Assembly: GCA_900472925.1 (NCBI GenBank) | Contig: UCJU01000012.1 | Span: 80,740-144,739 of the forward strand | Source of the DNA: Hyphomicrobiales bacterium | GTDB lineage: Bacteria; Pseudomonadota; Alphaproteobacteria; Rhizobiales; Rhizobiaceae | Direction: 5' to 3' | DNA length: 64,000 nt | In this document: piece after piece, positions 20,692-32,800 of the stretch | How positions within the stretch are numbered: the first letter of the stretch is position 1 | Layout of the letters: the number at the start of each line of letters is the position of its first letter | Translations under genes and position numbers: made by a program | Notes under the pieces: model-generated | What the model was told of the DNA's origin: nothing | The model's database searches: none | The model's input: the letters and a program-made list of their open reading frames with translations, nothing else

Positions 20692-21348
20692 ATGAGACCG
20701 GATATCAAGATTTGCGGATTGACGTCGGCGGATGCCATCGAACGGGCCGTTCGGCGCGGCGCGAGCCATATTGGCTTCATCTTCTTTGAGAAGAGCCCCC
20801 GTAACATCGAACCCGATATTGCGGGTAAACTTGCAGATGCCGTTCGCGGCAGCGTCAAGATCGTCGCCGTTACCGTCGATGCCGATAATGACGAGCTGGA
20901 CGAGATCATCGATCTTCTGAAACCTGACGTGCTGCAACTGCATGGGCATGAAACGCCTGAAAGGGTGCTGAACGTCAAGGCGCTCTATGGTTTGCCGGTC
21001 ATGAAGGCATTTTCCATCCGCGACGCCGATGATCTTGCCAAAATTGATCCCTATATCGGTATTTCTGACATGTTCCTGTTCGACGCTAAGCCGCCCGCCG
21101 GTTCAAACCTGCCAGGCGGCAACGGCGTTTCCTTCGACTGGACATTGTTGCGGTCTCTTGACGAAAGTGTGGATTACATGCTTTCCGGAGGCCTCAACAA
21201 GGACAATATCGCTGAAGCCTTGGCGGAAACCGGGGCGAGAGGAATAGACGCATCGTCCGGTGTCGAAAGCGCACCGGGCATAAAGGATCTGGCCATGATC
21301 GACGCATTTTTTGATGCTGTCCATTCAGCAAGGCCAAAGGGAGTTTGA
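20692..21348 (+). CDS. trpF: phosphoribosylanthranilate isomerase
   Basis: Amadori rearrangement of phosphoribosylanthranilate in tryptophan synthesis. The 218 residues form a TIM barrel with [12 protein letters not shown] (about 5-16, catalytic Cys), [20 protein letters not shown], the catalytic Asp in FLFDAKPP and the phosphate-binding [10 protein letters not shown] and [10 protein letters not shown]. It heads trpF-trpB-trpA-accD-folC, all in one direction with small gaps. The preceding 103-base gap holds a parS-like site; no leader peptide rich in Trp is evident. Confidence 0.97.
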   Translation: MRPDIKICGLTSADAIERAVRRGASHIGFIFFEKSPRNIEPDIAGKLADAVRGSVKIVAVTVDADNDELDEIIDLLKPDVLQLHGHETPERVLNVKALYGLPVMKAFSIRDADDLAKIDPYIGISDMFLFDAKPPAGSNLPGGNGVSFDWTLLRSLDESVDYMLSGGLNKDNIAEALAETGARGIDASSGVESAPGIKDLAMIDAFFDAVHSARPKGV

Positions 21349-21350
21349 GA

Positions 21351-22571
21351 GTGAACGAAACGCTGAAACCCAACTCGTTCCGCGCCGGTCCCGATGAGGA
21401 CGGCCGTTTTGGTATTTACGGAGGCCGCTTCGTTGCCGAAACCCTGATGCCGCTGATTCTCGAGTTGCAGGAACAGTGGAACAAGGCAAAGACCGATCCC
21501 GAGTTTCAGGCCGAGCTTGCCCATCTCAATACCCACTATACCGGTCGCCCAAGTCCGCTTTATTTTGCCGAGCGTCTGACACAGGAGCTGGGTGGCGCTA
21601 AGATTTACTTCAAGCGCGATGAGTTGAACCACACCGGTTCGCACAAGATCAACAATTGCCTTGGTCAGATTCTGCTGGCCAAGCGCATGGGCAAGACCCG
21701 CATCATTGCCGAAACCGGTGCCGGGCAGCACGGCGTTGCCTCGGCAACCGTCGCTGCCCGTTTCGGTATTCCGTGCGTCGTCTATATGGGCGCAACGGAT
21801 GTGGAGCGTCAGGCTCCCAACGTTTTCCGCATGAAGCTTCTGGGTGCAGAAGTAAAGCCGGTGACGGCTGGTCACGGCACGTTGAAAGACGCGATGAACG
21901 AAGCGTTGCGTGACTGGGTCACCAATGTTGACGACACCTATTACATGATCGGCACTGCAGCGGGTCCACACCCATACCCGGAGATGGTTCGCGATTTCCA
22001 GTCGATCATCGGACACGAAGTGCGCGAGCAGATGATGGCGGCGGAAGGCCGCCTTCCTGATATGCTGATCGCGGCAGTGGGTGGTGGCTCCAATGCCATT
22101 GGCCTGTTCCACCCGTTCCTGGATGACGCAAGTGTCAAAATCGTCGGCGTCGAAGCAGGCGGTAAAGGTCTTGAGGGCGAGGAACATTGCGCCTCGTTGA
22201 CGGCAGGATCTCCCGGCGTTCTTCACGGCAACCGCACCTATCTGTTGCAGGATGGCGATGGCCAGATCAAGGAGGGCCATTCCATTTCCGCTGGCCTCGA
22301 TTACCCCGGCATCGGACCGGAGCATTCCTGGCTGAAGGATGCGGGCCGCGTCGAGTATGTACCGATCAAGGACACTGAAGCGCTGGATGCCTTCCAGTTG
22401 CTGACCCGGACCGAAGGCATTATACCAGCACTGGAGCCAGCCCATGCGCTTGCCGAAGTCATCAAGCGTGCGCCGACAATGGATAAGGACCAGATCATCG
22501 TCATGAATCTGTGTGGCCGTGGCGACAAGGACATCTTCACCGTGGCGAAACTTCTGGAAATGGGTGCGTAA
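21351..22571 (+). CDS. trpB: tryptophan synthase beta subunit
   Basis: PLP enzyme that joins indole and serine to make tryptophan. The 406 residues match the family. The PLP Lys is K99 in HTGSHKINN; the phosphate-binding loop is GGGSNAIG; the COMM/substrate region is [11 protein letters not shown] choose GTG 21351, with AAGGGAG eight bases upstream, over the TTG two codons earlier. It starts 2 bases after the trpF stop and ends 2 bases before trpA. Confidence 0.98.
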   Translation: MNETLKPNSFRAGPDEDGRFGIYGGRFVAETLMPLILELQEQWNKAKTDPEFQAELAHLNTHYTGRPSPLYFAERLTQELGGAKIYFKRDELNHTGSHKINNCLGQILLAKRMGKTRIIAETGAGQHGVASATVAARFGIPCVVYMGATDVERQAPNVFRMKLLGAEVKPVTAGHGTLKDAMNEALRDWVTNVDDTYYMIGTAAGPHPYPEMVRDFQSIIGHEVREQMMAAEGRLPDMLIAAVGGGSNAIGLFHPFLDDASVKIVGVEAGGKGLEGEEHCASLTAGSPGVLHGNRTYLLQDGDGQIKEGHSISAGLDYPGIGPEHSWLKDAGRVEYVPIKDTEALDAFQLLTRTEGIIPALEPAHALAEVIKRAPTMDKDQIIVMNLCGRGDKDIFTVAKLLEMGA

Positions 22572-22573
22572 TC

Positions 22574-23413
22574 ATGACTGCACGTATGGACAAGCGCTTT
22601 GCTGATCTGCGCGCTGAAAACCGCCCGGCACTGATCACCTATTTCATGGGTGGCGATCCGGATTTCGAAACGTCGCTCAGCATCATGAAATCGCTGCCGG
22701 AAGCCGGTGCCGATGTCATCGAACTCGGCATGCCGTTTTCCGATCCGATGGCGGACGGCCCGGCCATTCAGCTTGCCGCACAGCGCGCGCTACAAGGCGG
22801 ACAGACGCTGAAGACGACGCTCGATCTGGCGCGGGAATTCCGCAAGCAGGATCACGCGACGCCGATCGTTTTGATGGGCTATTACAATCCCATCTATATC
22901 TACGGCGTCGAAAAGTTTCTGGATGATGCGCTGGCGGCTGGCATAGACGGCCTGATCGTCGTTGATCTGCCGCCGGAGATGGACGACGAGCTTTGCATTC
23001 CAGCCTTGAGCCGCGACATCAATTTCATCCGCCTTGCCACACCGACGACCGATGAGAAGCGTTTGCCCGCCGTTCTCAAAAACACCTCTGGTTTCGTCTA
23101 CTATGTGTCGACCAACGGCATCACCGGTTCGGCGCTGCCGGAACCGGCACTGATCTCCGGTGCGGTGGGGCGGATCAAGTCGCATACGGGTCTTCCGGTG
23201 TGCGTCGGATTCGGCGTCAAGACAGCGGATCACGCCCGTGCCATCGGCGCGGTTGCCGATGGTGTCGTGGTCGGATCGGTTATCGTCAACGAGATTGCTG
23301 CCAGCCTGTCCAAGGATGGCAAAGCCACGAATGACACTGTTCCCTTCGTCACAACACTGGTAAAGGGACTTTCAACAGGTGTGCGCGCATCGCGCCTTGC
23401 CGCTGCCGAATAA
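22574..23413 (+). CDS. trpA: tryptophan synthase alpha subunit
   Basis: Cleaves indole-3-glycerol phosphate to indole, channelled to TrpB. The 279 residues form a TIM barrel with the catalytic Glu in [18 protein letters not shown] and the Asp in [12 protein letters not shown]. The loop [11 protein letters not shown] carries the conserved ligand-binding region. ATG 22574 begins [20 protein letters not shown], the usual N-terminus. It is separated from accD by 37 bases. Confidence 0.98.
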   Translation: MTARMDKRFADLRAENRPALITYFMGGDPDFETSLSIMKSLPEAGADVIELGMPFSDPMADGPAIQLAAQRALQGGQTLKTTLDLAREFRKQDHATPIVLMGYYNPIYIYGVEKFLDDALAAGIDGLIVVDLPPEMDDELCIPALSRDINFIRLATPTTDEKRLPAVLKNTSGFVYYVSTNGITGSALPEPALISGAVGRIKSHTGLPVCVGFGVKTADHARAIGAVADGVVVGSVIVNEIAASLSKDGKATNDTVPFVTTLVKGLSTGVRASRLAAAE

Positions 23414-23450
23414 GTCTTCGGTTCAGCGCAGATAGTCAGGAGTATTAGAC

Positions 23451-24344
23451 GTGAACTGGATCACCAATTACGTACGGCCCCGGATCAACTCCATGCTTGG
23501 CCGCCGCGAGACACCGGAAAACCTCTGGATCAAATGCCCGGAAACAGGCGAGATGGTCTTCCACAAGGACCTCGAAGAGAACAAGTGGGTCATTCCAGCC
23601 TCAGGTTTCCACATGAAGATGCCTGCCAAGGCACGGCTTGAAGACCTGTTCGATGGGGGCACTTACGAGGCGCTGCCGCAGCCGAAGGTCGCGCAGGACC
23701 CGCTGAAGTTTCGCGATTCAAAGAAATATTCGGATCGTTTGCGCGACAGCCGGGTGAAGACCGAACAGGAAGACACGATCCTGGCTGGCGTTGGCAAGCT
23801 TCAGGGCTTGAAGATCGTCGCTATCGTGCATGAATTTCAGTTCATGGGCGGCTCGCTCGGCATTGCCGCTGGCGAGGCCATCGTTAAGGCCTTTGAGCGC
23901 GCCATTTCCGAACGTTGCCCGGTCGTCATGTTCCCGGCATCTGGCGGTGCGCGTATGCAGGAGGGCATCCTGTCGCTTATGCAGCTGCCGCGCACAACGG
24001 TTGCCGTCAACATGCTCAAAGAAGCTGGTATGCCTTACATCGTGGTGCTGACCAACCCAACAACGGGTGGCGTGACGGCATCCTATGCCATGCTCGGCGA
24101 CGTCCATATTGCCGAGCCGGGTGCTGAAATCTGCTTTGCAGGCAAGCGCGTGATCGAACAGACGATCCGCGAAAAGCTGCCTGAGGGCTTTCAGACTTCG
24201 GAATATCTGCTGGATCACGGCATGGTCGACATGGTCGTTGATCGGCGTGAAATTCCGGATACACTTGCCAGCCTGCTGAAGATCATGACGAAGGCACCGG
24301 CCAATACGTCGGTGGACGTTCTGCCACTGGCAGCTTCCGCCTGA
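23451..24344 (+). CDS. accD: acetyl-CoA carboxylase carboxyltransferase beta subunit
   Basis: Carboxyltransferase half of acetyl-CoA carboxylase, making malonyl-CoA for fatty acid synthesis. The 297 residues have the crotonase-like core with [27 protein letters not shown] and [16 protein letters not shown]. The N-terminal zinc ribbon is degenerate: only Cys29 of the four expected Cys remains ([10 protein letters not shown]; the second pair position reads VIPASGFH). GTG 23451 is preceded by CAGGAG. It sits between trpA and folC, the usual order in Rhizobiaceae. Confidence 0.96.
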   Translation: MNWITNYVRPRINSMLGRRETPENLWIKCPETGEMVFHKDLEENKWVIPASGFHMKMPAKARLEDLFDGGTYEALPQPKVAQDPLKFRDSKKYSDRLRDSRVKTEQEDTILAGVGKLQGLKIVAIVHEFQFMGGSLGIAAGEAIVKAFERAISERCPVVMFPASGGARMQEGILSLMQLPRTTVAVNMLKEAGMPYIVVLTNPTTGGVTASYAMLGDVHIAEPGAEICFAGKRVIEQTIREKLPEGFQTSEYLLDHGMVDMVVDRREIPDTLASLLKIMTKAPANTSVDVLPLAASA

Positions 24345-24374
24345 CGTCTGCCGCGAAAAGCTCCGGAGGGGCCT

Positions 24375-25727
24375 ATGACGGATATGACGACGCCCGCAAA
24401 CAGCGAGGCAGAACGGATCATAGAACGGCTCCTGGGGTTACACCCCAAGGGTTTCGATCTTTCGCTGGACAGGATCACCCGCCTTCTGGAAAAGCTCGGC
24501 AATCCGCACAAGAGATTGCCGCCGGTTATCCATGTGGCCGGCACCAACGGCAAAGGCTCGGTCACTGCCTTCAGCCGTGCGCTTCTGGAAGCAGCGGGCC
24601 TTGGCGTGCACGTGCATACGTCGCCCCATCTCGTCAATTGGTATGAACGCTACCGCCTTGGCATTCGCGGCGAAAAGGGTCGCTATGTCGAAGATGCGGT
24701 TCTGGCCGACGCGCTGGACCGTGTTGCCGCTGCCAATGACGGGCAGATGATTACCGTCTTCGAAATCCTGACAGCCGTCACCTTTGTTCTGTTTGCGGAA
24801 CATCCAGCTGACGCTGCTATCATCGAGGTGGGCCTTGGCGGCCGCTTCGACGCGACCAATGTTATTGCCGAACCGGCTGTTTCGATCATCATGCCGATCT
24901 CGCTCGATCATCAAGCCTATCTTGGAGATAGCGTCGAGCTGATCGCGGCTGAAAAAGCCGGAATCATGAAGGCCGGATCGCCTGTTGTCATCGGCCATCA
25001 GGACTATGATGCAGCGCTTGATGTGCTGGTGAACACCGCAGAACGTTTGAAGTGTCCAACTGCCGTCTACGGCCAGGATTACGCGGCGCACGAAGAATTC
25101 GGGCGCATGGTTTATCAGGATGAGTTCAGTCTGGTCGACGCACCCCTGCCGCGCCTTCCCGGTCGGCATCAACTGGCCAATGCCGCCGCAGCAATCCGCG
25201 CCGTCAAGGCGGCCGGTTTTGAGGTCACGGACCGGATGATCGAAAAGGCGATGGCCTTCGTCGAATGGCCGGGCCGTCTGCAACGCATCAAGTCAGGCAA
25301 GATCGTTGATCTAGCGCCGCCCGATTCGGAAATCTGGATCGATGGCGGCCACAATCCCGGTGCTGGCGAAGTGATTGCCGAGGCCATGGCCGGTTTTGAA
25401 GAGCAGAAATCCCGCCCGCTGGTTCTCATCGCCGGGATGATCAATACCAAGGATCAGGTCGGATATTTCAAGGCATTCGCGGATATCGCGCAATACGTCT
25501 TCACGGTGCCGATCCATGGCACAGATGCGGCCATAGACCCCGTGGTTCTGGCCCATGCCGTTTTCGATGCAGGGCTGGTCGCCGCGCCGACGTCCTCCAT
25601 CGAGGAAGCGCTGGAAGAACTGACGAAACGTCTTGTTCCCGGCAAACCTGCGCCGCGAATTCTCATCGGTGGATCGCTCTATCTGGCGGGTAATGCTCTG
25701 GCGTTGAACGGAACTGTTCCGCAGTAA
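24375..25727 (+). CDS. folC: bifunctional folylpolyglutamate synthase/dihydrofolate synthase
   Basis: Adds glutamate to dihydropteroate and to folates. The 450 residues fit the FolC/Mur ligase family. P-loop GTNGKGSV lies at 56-63, with HTSPHLVNWYERYR (omega-loop), IIEVGLGGRFDATN, ISLDHQAYLGD and the C-terminal domain DGGHNPGAG. ATG 24375 has GGAGG about nine bases upstream. It is the last gene of the trp-accD-folC run and faces trxA across a shared terminator. Confidence 0.97.
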   Translation: MTDMTTPANSEAERIIERLLGLHPKGFDLSLDRITRLLEKLGNPHKRLPPVIHVAGTNGKGSVTAFSRALLEAAGLGVHVHTSPHLVNWYERYRLGIRGEKGRYVEDAVLADALDRVAAANDGQMITVFEILTAVTFVLFAEHPADAAIIEVGLGGRFDATNVIAEPAVSIIMPISLDHQAYLGDSVELIAAEKAGIMKAGSPVVIGHQDYDAALDVLVNTAERLKCPTAVYGQDYAAHEEFGRMVYQDEFSLVDAPLPRLPGRHQLANAAAAIRAVKAAGFEVTDRMIEKAMAFVEWPGRLQRIKSGKIVDLAPPDSEIWIDGGHNPGAGEVIAEAMAGFEEQKSRPLVLIAGMINTKDQVGYFKAFADIAQYVFTVPIHGTDAAIDPVVLAHAVFDAGLVAAPTSSIEEALEELTKRLVPGKPAPRILIGGSLYLAGNALALNGTVPQ

Positions 25728-25823
25728 ATCCCGGAGACATCGACCTCAAGAATTGAACCGCTCCGTCCCAGCTGCGCGTCAAACGATCCGATAAGGTTTG
25801 AAGCGTCCGGATGACGCCAAAGA

Positions 25824-25849
25824 AAAAGCCCGTTAATGACCGGGCTTTT
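25824..25849. terminator. bidirectional terminator between folC and trxA
   Basis: Inverted repeat AAAAGCCCG / CGGGCTTTT with an 8-base loop, A-rich on the left and T-rich on the right, between convergent folC and trxA. Confidence 0.88.
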
Positions 25850-25872
25850 CTCAGTTTATCCCTGCCACGCGA

Positions 25873-26193
25873 TTAGGCAGCGCTGGAAATCCAGGCCGAA
25901 AGTGCCGTCTTTGGCGCAGCGCCGACCTTGATGTCTGCCACTTCGCCGCCCTTGAACATGGCAAGCGTCGGGATCGAACGAACGCCGAACTGGGCGGCCA
26001 GTTCAGGGTTTTCATCAATGTTCAGCTTGACGACCTTGACCTTGCCAGCAAGCTCTGTGGAGATTTCTTCGAGGCTCGGTGCAATCATCTTGCATGGTCC
26101 GCACCATTCAGCCCAGAAATCAACGACAACAGGCTCGGCGGAATCAAGAACTTCGGACTGGAAGTTGGACGTATCGACTTTCACGGTAGCCAT
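25873..26193 (-). CDS. trxA: thioredoxin
   Basis: Small cytoplasmic dithiol-disulfide reductase of 106 residues. The active site is WCGPC at 30-34 in [11 protein letters not shown]; the cis-Pro loop is [17 protein letters not shown] 26193 follows a strong AAGGAGAG ribosome-binding site; a longer in-frame reading upstream has no such support. It lies 76 bases after addA on the same strand, as in other Rhizobiaceae, so it may have its own promoter in that gap while also receiving read-through. Confidence 0.98.
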   Translation of the reverse strand: MATVKVDTSNFQSEVLDSAEPVVVDFWAEWCGPCKMIAPSLEEISTELAGKVKVVKLNIDENPELAAQFGVRSIPTLAMFKGGEVADIKVGAAPKTALSAWISSAA

Positions 26194-26269
26194 GGATGGC
26201 TCTCCTTTCGGTGTCTCTTGGTTGATTAGAATGTGATGCCGCTGCCCGGCAATTTCAATGTCCGGTATC

Positions 26270-29200
26270 TCACTTTGTCTCGATTGCAGCAAGGGCGGCA
26301 GATAAGGCAGCGTCGCTGAGTGTGACAAAGGATGCGTTTTCCGTATAGACCAGCGCGCATGTAAAGCTTTTATCAGGGTAAAGCGGCTCCAGAATGCTTT
26401 TGTAGATCGCAAGCTGTGCCTTGTGCGCAAAGGGTATGTCAGCATCTTTGACAGGTGGAACGCGGTTGGTCTTGTAATCGACTAGAATGACGCGGTCACC
26501 TTCCACCGCCAACCGATCGATCCGGCCCGAGACGGCGTAATTCCTGTGACCCAGCTGAAGGGTACCCATGATCGAGATCTCCGCACGGCTATTGGCAGAA
26601 AAGGCAGGCTGAAGCGCAGGCTCCGACAGAACGGCAAGCGTCGAGTTCACGAGCTTTTCGCGCTCCTTGTCGGGCCAGAACTTCGCAGCACGCTCCGCAT
26701 AGCGGCGGGCGGCATCTTCGCGCTGATCTGGCGGATAGTCCGGCAAGGTTTGCAGCATGCGGTGGACAAGGCGACCGCGTTGCAGGGCAAGACCTGAGGA
26801 AACGTCCTGTTTGGCAAATAGCGGCGAGGTGACCAGCAAATCCTCCGAGCCATCATCGATGATGGTCCCGGCGCCAGAGGGACTGAGCGGACGCGGCAGG
26901 GCCGGCGGCGGCGGTAATGGCTGCATCAGCGATGGTGGCAGGACATCCCGCACAGGCGGCGGTGGTGGTTCCGTCTTGGTGATGGCCTTGGCGTCCCGAC
27001 TGGTCGAGTGCCACAACAAACCATCCCAAGTTTCGCCCCCTGCGGAAAAAACCTGGCCTTTGCAGCGATTTTCATCGGTGGCCAGCGAACGGGCAATCAT
27101 CGCATGCCAGCAGTCAGGATTTTCCCTGGGGCCACGATAGCCGCAGACGATCAGATGATCGGCCGCACGCGTCATGGCCACGTAGAGAAGGCGGCGATAT
27201 TCCTGTTCGGCGGAAAGCTTGAGTCGGTCCTCGTCTTTCGACACCAGCGCATTGTCAAAACCCTTGCCCGGCAGCCATATGGGTAGTGACGCATCATGGG
27301 TTTCGATGAAGCGAAGCTTCGGCAAGTGGCTGTGAATGAAAGCCTTCGATCCGCCATCGACCAGAAACACGACAGGCGCTTCCAGCCCCTTCGAGGCATG
27401 CACCGTCATGATGCGGACTTCACCGCGTTCCTTGTCCTGCTCGCGCTTGATCTCCGGCGCGTCGGTTTCCATCACGGAAATAAAGGATTGCAGGCCAGGA
27501 AGTCCCGTGCGTTCATGGTCGAGCGCAAAGGACAAAAACTCATCGAGAACGTCGCTGGCTTCATTGCCCAGCCGCCCGAGAAATTTGGCACGGCCTCCAT
27601 GCAGGGTCAGAACGGCTGCAAAGAAATCGTGGATCGTCTGCGTTTTCGACAGCTCTATGAAGTGCAGCAGCTGCGAGACCGAAGCCGCGAAATGGCGTCC
27701 GTCCGGCTGTGCCGAAATCGTCTGCACGTGATGCCAGACGCTGGTATCGGGCGGCCGTTTTGCGGCAACCTCGAAAATATCGTCTTCCGAGTGGTTGAAG
27801 AGCGGGCTTTTCAGAAGTGCCGAGAGCGAAAGATCATCTTCCGGCAACAGCACGAAGCGGCCAAGCGCCAGCAAATCCTGAATGGCGATGTGGTCCGTCA
27901 GGCGAAGGCGGTCTGCACCGGCAACGGGAATGTTTTTGCGCTGCTTGAGCTCGCGGGTCAGCGCATTGACGAAAGCGTGGCGTTTTCTGACGAGAACGAG
28001 AATATCGCCTGCCTCGATGGTGCGCTCCACACCTTTTTCGACCACGGTCTCCTTGCCGATCATCTCGGCAATGCGCGCAGCAATGCGGCGGGCGACGATG
28101 GCAGGTGGAGCGCTTTCGCGCAGCGCATCAAAAGGCGCCGTCCAGTCTTCCTCGTTTTCCACCGGCTCGGCGGCAATCATGTCCCACAGCTCTACCGTGC
28201 CTGCTTGGCCGTGGCGGTTTGAGCGATGTTCGACAGGTTCTTTTTCGGCGCTCAGACCTTCCGCATGTTCCGGCAGCGAAAAGACCTGATCGACTGCAGC
28301 AAGAACATCGTCCGTAGAACGGAAGGACAGGGGCAGACGCACGGAATGGAAGGTCTGTTCCACGGCAGTAACGCGTCGTTGTGTCTCTCGGCTTTCCTGC
28401 GAAAAGCGTTCCGGCCGCGCGCCTTGGAAGGAGTAGATCGACTGCTTCTCATCCCCCACGGCAAACACTGTGCGCCGAGCATCGCGGGCCGTTTCACCGT
28501 GAAAGAAATCGGCGGCCAGCGACTGGATGATGGACCATTGCACGGGGCTCGTATCCTGCGCCTCATCCACCAGAATATGATCGATACCCTGATCCAGCTT
28601 GTAGTGAACCCAAGCACCTGCCGTATCACGGTTGAGGAGGGTCGCTGCGCGTTCGATCAAATCCTCGAAATCCAGCTGGCTACGCTGCTTCTTCAAATCC
28701 TCGAAATCACCGATCAAACGCTCTGCAAGCGTCAGCGCATGTTTCGTCGCTTCCAGCATGCGGATCGTGCGGTAGCGATCCCGACAGGCCACCACATGGG
28801 CGCGGGCTGCTGTCAGATCATCGAGCAAAGCCGGGGCCGATTTCTGCATGGCTTTGTTAATGACATAGGCATCCGACTTCGGCGCACCCTGGGAGGTCAG
28901 AAGTGCTGCCTCGATGAACTCAACGCGCTTGAAAACATCGGCCGTGCGGGCGGCTTCGCGCAATGCATAGGCGACGTCGGTCACGCGCGATCCGCCGATT
29001 TCGTCGCCGAGTGTGAGATAGGTGTCCATCGATAGACCGGAAAGACCAGGCAGGGGCCAATAGGCCGCCGCTGCCGTTTCTTCGGTTTCCTGTGGGCCAA
29101 TGCTTGCCCTGGCGCGAAGGGCAGCATCGATACCGCCTTGCTGTCTTGCGTGGTCGAGAAAGCCGCTGATGGCGTTACGGTTGGAAACGATAGCACTGAG

Positions 29201-29827
29201 CAATGCTTCCAGCCCCGTCTCATCCGCGATATCGAGGACATAGGCAAGCGCTTGCGCCAGCGGCTGATCGGCCTCCATGGAGACGGCGGTCAACAGCGTG
29301 CGGCGTGCCTCTGCCAGAAGCGTGCTGGCTGCACGGTCATCCAGTACCGAGAAATGCCCGGCGACATTGGCTTCCAGTGGAAACTGGTGCAGCAGCGCTT
29401 CGCAAAAAGCGTGGATGGTCTGGATTTTCAAGCCACCCGGTGTTTCCAGCGCCTTGGCAAAGAGCCGACGCGCTTCTTTCAGCTTGATCAGATCAGGAAC
29501 ACGGCCCTCGATGGCGGTGATGCGATCACTCAAGTCAGCATTGGAGAGTGTCGCCCAGTCGGCGAGCCGGTCGAACACACGGCTGGACATTTCCGAAGCC
29601 GCAGCCTTCGTATAGGTCAGACACAGGATGGCGGACGGGCGGCACCCGGCCAGAAGCAGGCGGATGACCCGCTGCGTTAGCACGTGGGTCTTGCCCGAAC
29701 CGGCATTGGCCGACACCCAGGCAGAACTGGTGGGGTCTGACGCGCGGGTCTGTTGCGCGCTCGTCCAGTCGATCCAGCTTTTGGGATCGTCCTGTGCCGG
29801 GCCGTGATCGATGATCTCACTCAGCAT
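26270..29827 (-). CDS. addA: double-strand break repair helicase AddA
   Basis: Helicase-nuclease subunit of AddAB, which resects broken DNA for RecA (the RecBCD counterpart). The 1185 residues contain the UvrD-type motif [14 protein letters not shown], motif [11 protein letters not shown], and motif VI near [13 protein letters not shown]. The C-terminal RecB-type nuclease has [10 protein letters not shown]. The start MLSEIIDHG (ATG 29827) has GGGAG six bases upstream; longer readings lack it. It overlaps the addB stop by 11 bases, so translation is coupled. Confidence 0.96.
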   Translation of the reverse strand: MLSEIIDHGPAQDDPKSWIDWTSAQQTRASDPTSSAWVSANAGSGKTHVLTQRVIRLLLAGCRPSAILCLTYTKAAASEMSSRVFDRLADWATLSNADLSDRITAIEGRVPDLIKLKEARRLFAKALETPGGLKIQTIHAFCEALLHQFPLEANVAGHFSVLDDRAASTLLAEARRTLLTAVSMEADQPLAQALAYVLDIADETGLEALLSAIVSNRNAISGFLDHARQQGGIDAALRARASIGPQETEETAAAAYWPLPGLSGLSMDTYLTLGDEIGGSRVTDVAYALREAARTADVFKRVEFIEAALLTSQGAPKSDAYVINKAMQKSAPALLDDLTAARAHVVACRDRYRTIRMLEATKHALTLAERLIGDFEDLKKQRSQLDFEDLIERAATLLNRDTAGAWVHYKLDQGIDHILVDEAQDTSPVQWSIIQSLAADFFHGETARDARRTVFAVGDEKQSIYSFQGARPERFSQESRETQRRVTAVEQTFHSVRLPLSFRSTDDVLAAVDQVFSLPEHAEGLSAEKEPVEHRSNRHGQAGTVELWDMIAAEPVENEEDWTAPFDALRESAPPAIVARRIAARIAEMIGKETVVEKGVERTIEAGDILVLVRKRHAFVNALTRELKQRKNIPVAGADRLRLTDHIAIQDLLALGRFVLLPEDDLSLSALLKSPLFNHSEDDIFEVAAKRPPDTSVWHHVQTISAQPDGRHFAASVSQLLHFIELSKTQTIHDFFAAVLTLHGGRAKFLGRLGNEASDVLDEFLSFALDHERTGLPGLQSFISVMETDAPEIKREQDKERGEVRIMTVHASKGLEAPVVFLVDGGSKAFIHSHLPKLRFIETHDASLPIWLPGKGFDNALVSKDEDRLKLSAEQEYRRLLYVAMTRAADHLIVCGYRGPRENPDCWHAMIARSLATDENRCKGQVFSAGGETWDGLLWHSTSRDAKAITKTEPPPPPVRDVLPPSLMQPLPPPPALPRPLSPSGAGTIIDDGSEDLLVTSPLFAKQDVSSGLALQRGRLVHRMLQTLPDYPPDQREDAARRYAERAAKFWPDKEREKLVNSTLAVLSEPALQPAFSANSRAEISIMGTLQLGHRNYAVSGRIDRLAVEGDRVILVDYKTNRVPPVKDADIPFAHKAQLAIYKSILEPLYPDKSFTCALVYTENASFVTLSDAALSAALAAIETK

Positions 29828-32800
29828 CGCCATCTCCCGGTTCTGCCGTCGACCATTCGGACACGCGGGCAAGGTGATCATACTCGCCGCCATAGGCCTG
29901 TTGCTCTTCGGGGATCAGCCGTGACACGAAGCCGTTCTTGCCTTCGCGCAGCGACACCACGAATTTGGCAAGCTGATCGATTGAGTCAGTCGCCAGTTCC
30001 ATTGCTGATTTCGGCGCGACTTTCGCCGTTGCTTTGGCGTGCTCATTGTTGATGGTATCCGCACCAAAGCGCTCGCCGGGGCGCAGGCGCACATAGATCA
30101 GATCCTCCGGCACCGGAGAGCCTGTATCGCGGAACGCCCCACGCATCAGCGCTGCCGCTTCCAGCGCCAATTGTGGATCGAGCAGCGAGCGGGCCTGTTT
30201 GACGGAGGGTGAAAGGCCGGTCTTGTAATCGATGATATCGGCCTTGCCTGATGTCTTGATGTCGATGCGGTCGGCAACGCCGGTCAGGCGAATGCCCGCT
30301 TCGGGAATTTCCTGTCCAGCCCGCGCCTCGATGTGGCTGCGTTTGACCAGCGCGCGACGGTCTTTTTCCCATTTGAGAAATTCTCGGGCCACGGCTTCGA
30401 AGCGGGGCCGCCAGACGACATCGATATGGGGTGGGAGGTTTTCACCATCGAAACAGGCATGCAGGACGCGAAACATCGCTTCTTCGGCGGCAGGCGTGCC
30501 GGGCACATGGCCTTCACGGGAATAGGTTTCCATGATGCGGTGATAGAGCGTGCCGCGATCGGCAGCGCCGGGGTCACGGTTGAACTCGTCCAGCGGATCG
30601 AGCTTCAGAATGCGCCGGGCATAGATGGAATAGGGATCGCGCCGCAGCCTGCCGACTTCGCTAAAGGAATAGGATTTCGGCTGTAGCTCGGCTGGCGGCG
30701 TCGGTGCCGGACGTTTGGCTGGCTGCTGGCTTTCGCCCTCATCCAGCATGTTGGCCCAATGGCGATAGGCGGTGCCGCGTGCCTTCAGCATTTCGGCAAA
30801 CTCTTCCCCCCCCAGAGCGAGAAGCCGTTGCAGCCAGCGCGATGCAACGGCGGGTGTTGAACCTTGCCGCAGTGAACGGGTGTAGAAGATGTGCCTTGTG
30901 CCATTCGCCATCTCGAAATCATGCGCTAGCTGACCGATGCGCCGTTCCGGCGGCTCCAGCCCGATGGCGGTTTTCATGTTGCGCGAGAGGAATGGATTGT
31001 TGGCCGTCTGGCCGGGCCAGATACCTTCGTTCAATCCGCCGATGATGATGGTATCGACGCTTTGAAGACGTGCTTCCAGTGCACCGAAAATGAAGACACG
31101 CGGATGACGCATGGCGCGAGGCTTGATCGATTCGCCGGCAATCAGCGCCGTCATGATATCAATCCATTGTGGGCCATCGGCCTCCAGCACGCTGCCACAT
31201 TCCATCAGTTCGGACAGTAGGCCCGACAGCTTTTCCCCCGCTTCATGCGACCAGAGATTGGCGAGATCCCCCCTCTCATCGATACATATCGCCTCGATGA
31301 CCCGACCGGTCCGTTCCGCCCAATCGGCCAGCGTCAGGCGCGCCGTCAAGCGACCGGTGACGGGGTCTTTGCGGATAAAGGCGGCGTCCAGCGGTTGGAT
31401 TGCTGTGTTGATGCGACGGGCCAGCTCGGCAGCGGCAAAATCTGCACCCTCGGCCAGCGATTTGCGCCATTGCGGTGGATGTCGGTCGTTGGTGTGGAGC
31501 GTGAGTTGCTGTTGTAGCAGGGCTTCCAGCGTATCGAGCGTTGTCTCCGTTCGGCCACCGCGAAGCGCCAGAAGCTCCAACGCTGCGACCGCTTGACTGA
31601 CCGCCTCTTCGCTAAGACCGAATCGCGCGAGCGGATGTTTCAGCAGGGACATGACGGCGACGGGATCACCGGGCCGCAGAATCGCTTCCAACGCCAGCAT
31701 CAACAGACCTGCCTGCGGGGTTGCCGATAGCGGCGTACCGGCGGAATCGTCTGCCTCGATGCCGAAGCGTGCCAGTTCCGTCGCCACGCGGCGCGCAAGG
31801 CCACGGTCGGGGGTGATGAGTGCTGCCTGAGACTGACCACCGGTGCCGGGCTTTTGGAGGGCAAGACGAAGAGCAATCGCAATCGCTGTCGCCTCTTCGC
31901 GTTCATTGGCGGCTTCTATAATGGATGCATTCTCGAAGGCGTCGTTGAAAAATGCATCGCTTTTTTCAGAGCGCCACTCGTTCCACTCGCTGGTGGCCTT
32001 GGCGGGGGCGAGGGCGGTGGAGAAGATTGCAGCGCGGTTTTGCAGATCACTATCCAGCATGCCGATCTGTTCCGCCTCGTTGCGCGACACGCCGAGTTTT
32101 TGCAGCAGAACGAACAGGCCATATTGGGAGTGCGTCCGACTAGACGGGTCGTCCGGGCTCTCATTGATCGACTGCCATTGGTCCTCGGGCATTTCGATAT
32201 CGAGACCCGGCAGAACGACGGTGCCCTGGGGCAGGGATGCGACGGATGCAATCAGGTCTGCTGCTGCCGGGATGGAGCCGGTAGAGCCTGCGACGATGAT
32301 CGGATCATCCGATCCGATCTTTGTCAGCCGCTCGGCTTCCGCCCGCAAAATGGCGTTGCGGTGGCGCCCGGCGGAGGATTTGTTGAGTTCTTCCAGTCGC
32401 GCAGGCCAAAATACACTGGCGATCTTCAGGAAATCGGCAGTCAGTTGCCACCACTGCGCATGGTCGGCAGTATCGAGCTTGGAGAGTGCATCCCAGTCGC
32501 GGTCTTCCGTGTCCATGGCATCGATGACTTCGCCGAGCGAGCGTGCCAGCCATATGGCATCTGCCGGACTAGCGGGGGCGACCAGCGGCGACTCGGAGTG
32601 AACCGCGCGGATTGCATCCGGCAGGCTGTTGCGCCAGGCGAGGATCAGGCGGGCAAGCTCGACAAGTCGTCCGGTACTGGAAATGGGTGGCGCGAGATCA
32701 ATGGTGGCGGGCGTTTCGACATCGAAGAAGCCGCTATCGTCATCCGTTTCACCCAAGGGACGGATGATGGGGAGAATGGCCGACTTGCCGCCGAGCAAAT

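Noticed and set aside
25873..26445. Long form of thioredoxin with an 84-residue N-terminal extension
   Set aside because: The extension runs back into the 3' end of addA and lacks a ribosome-binding site; the short form starts after AAGGAGAG at the family's usual N-terminus.
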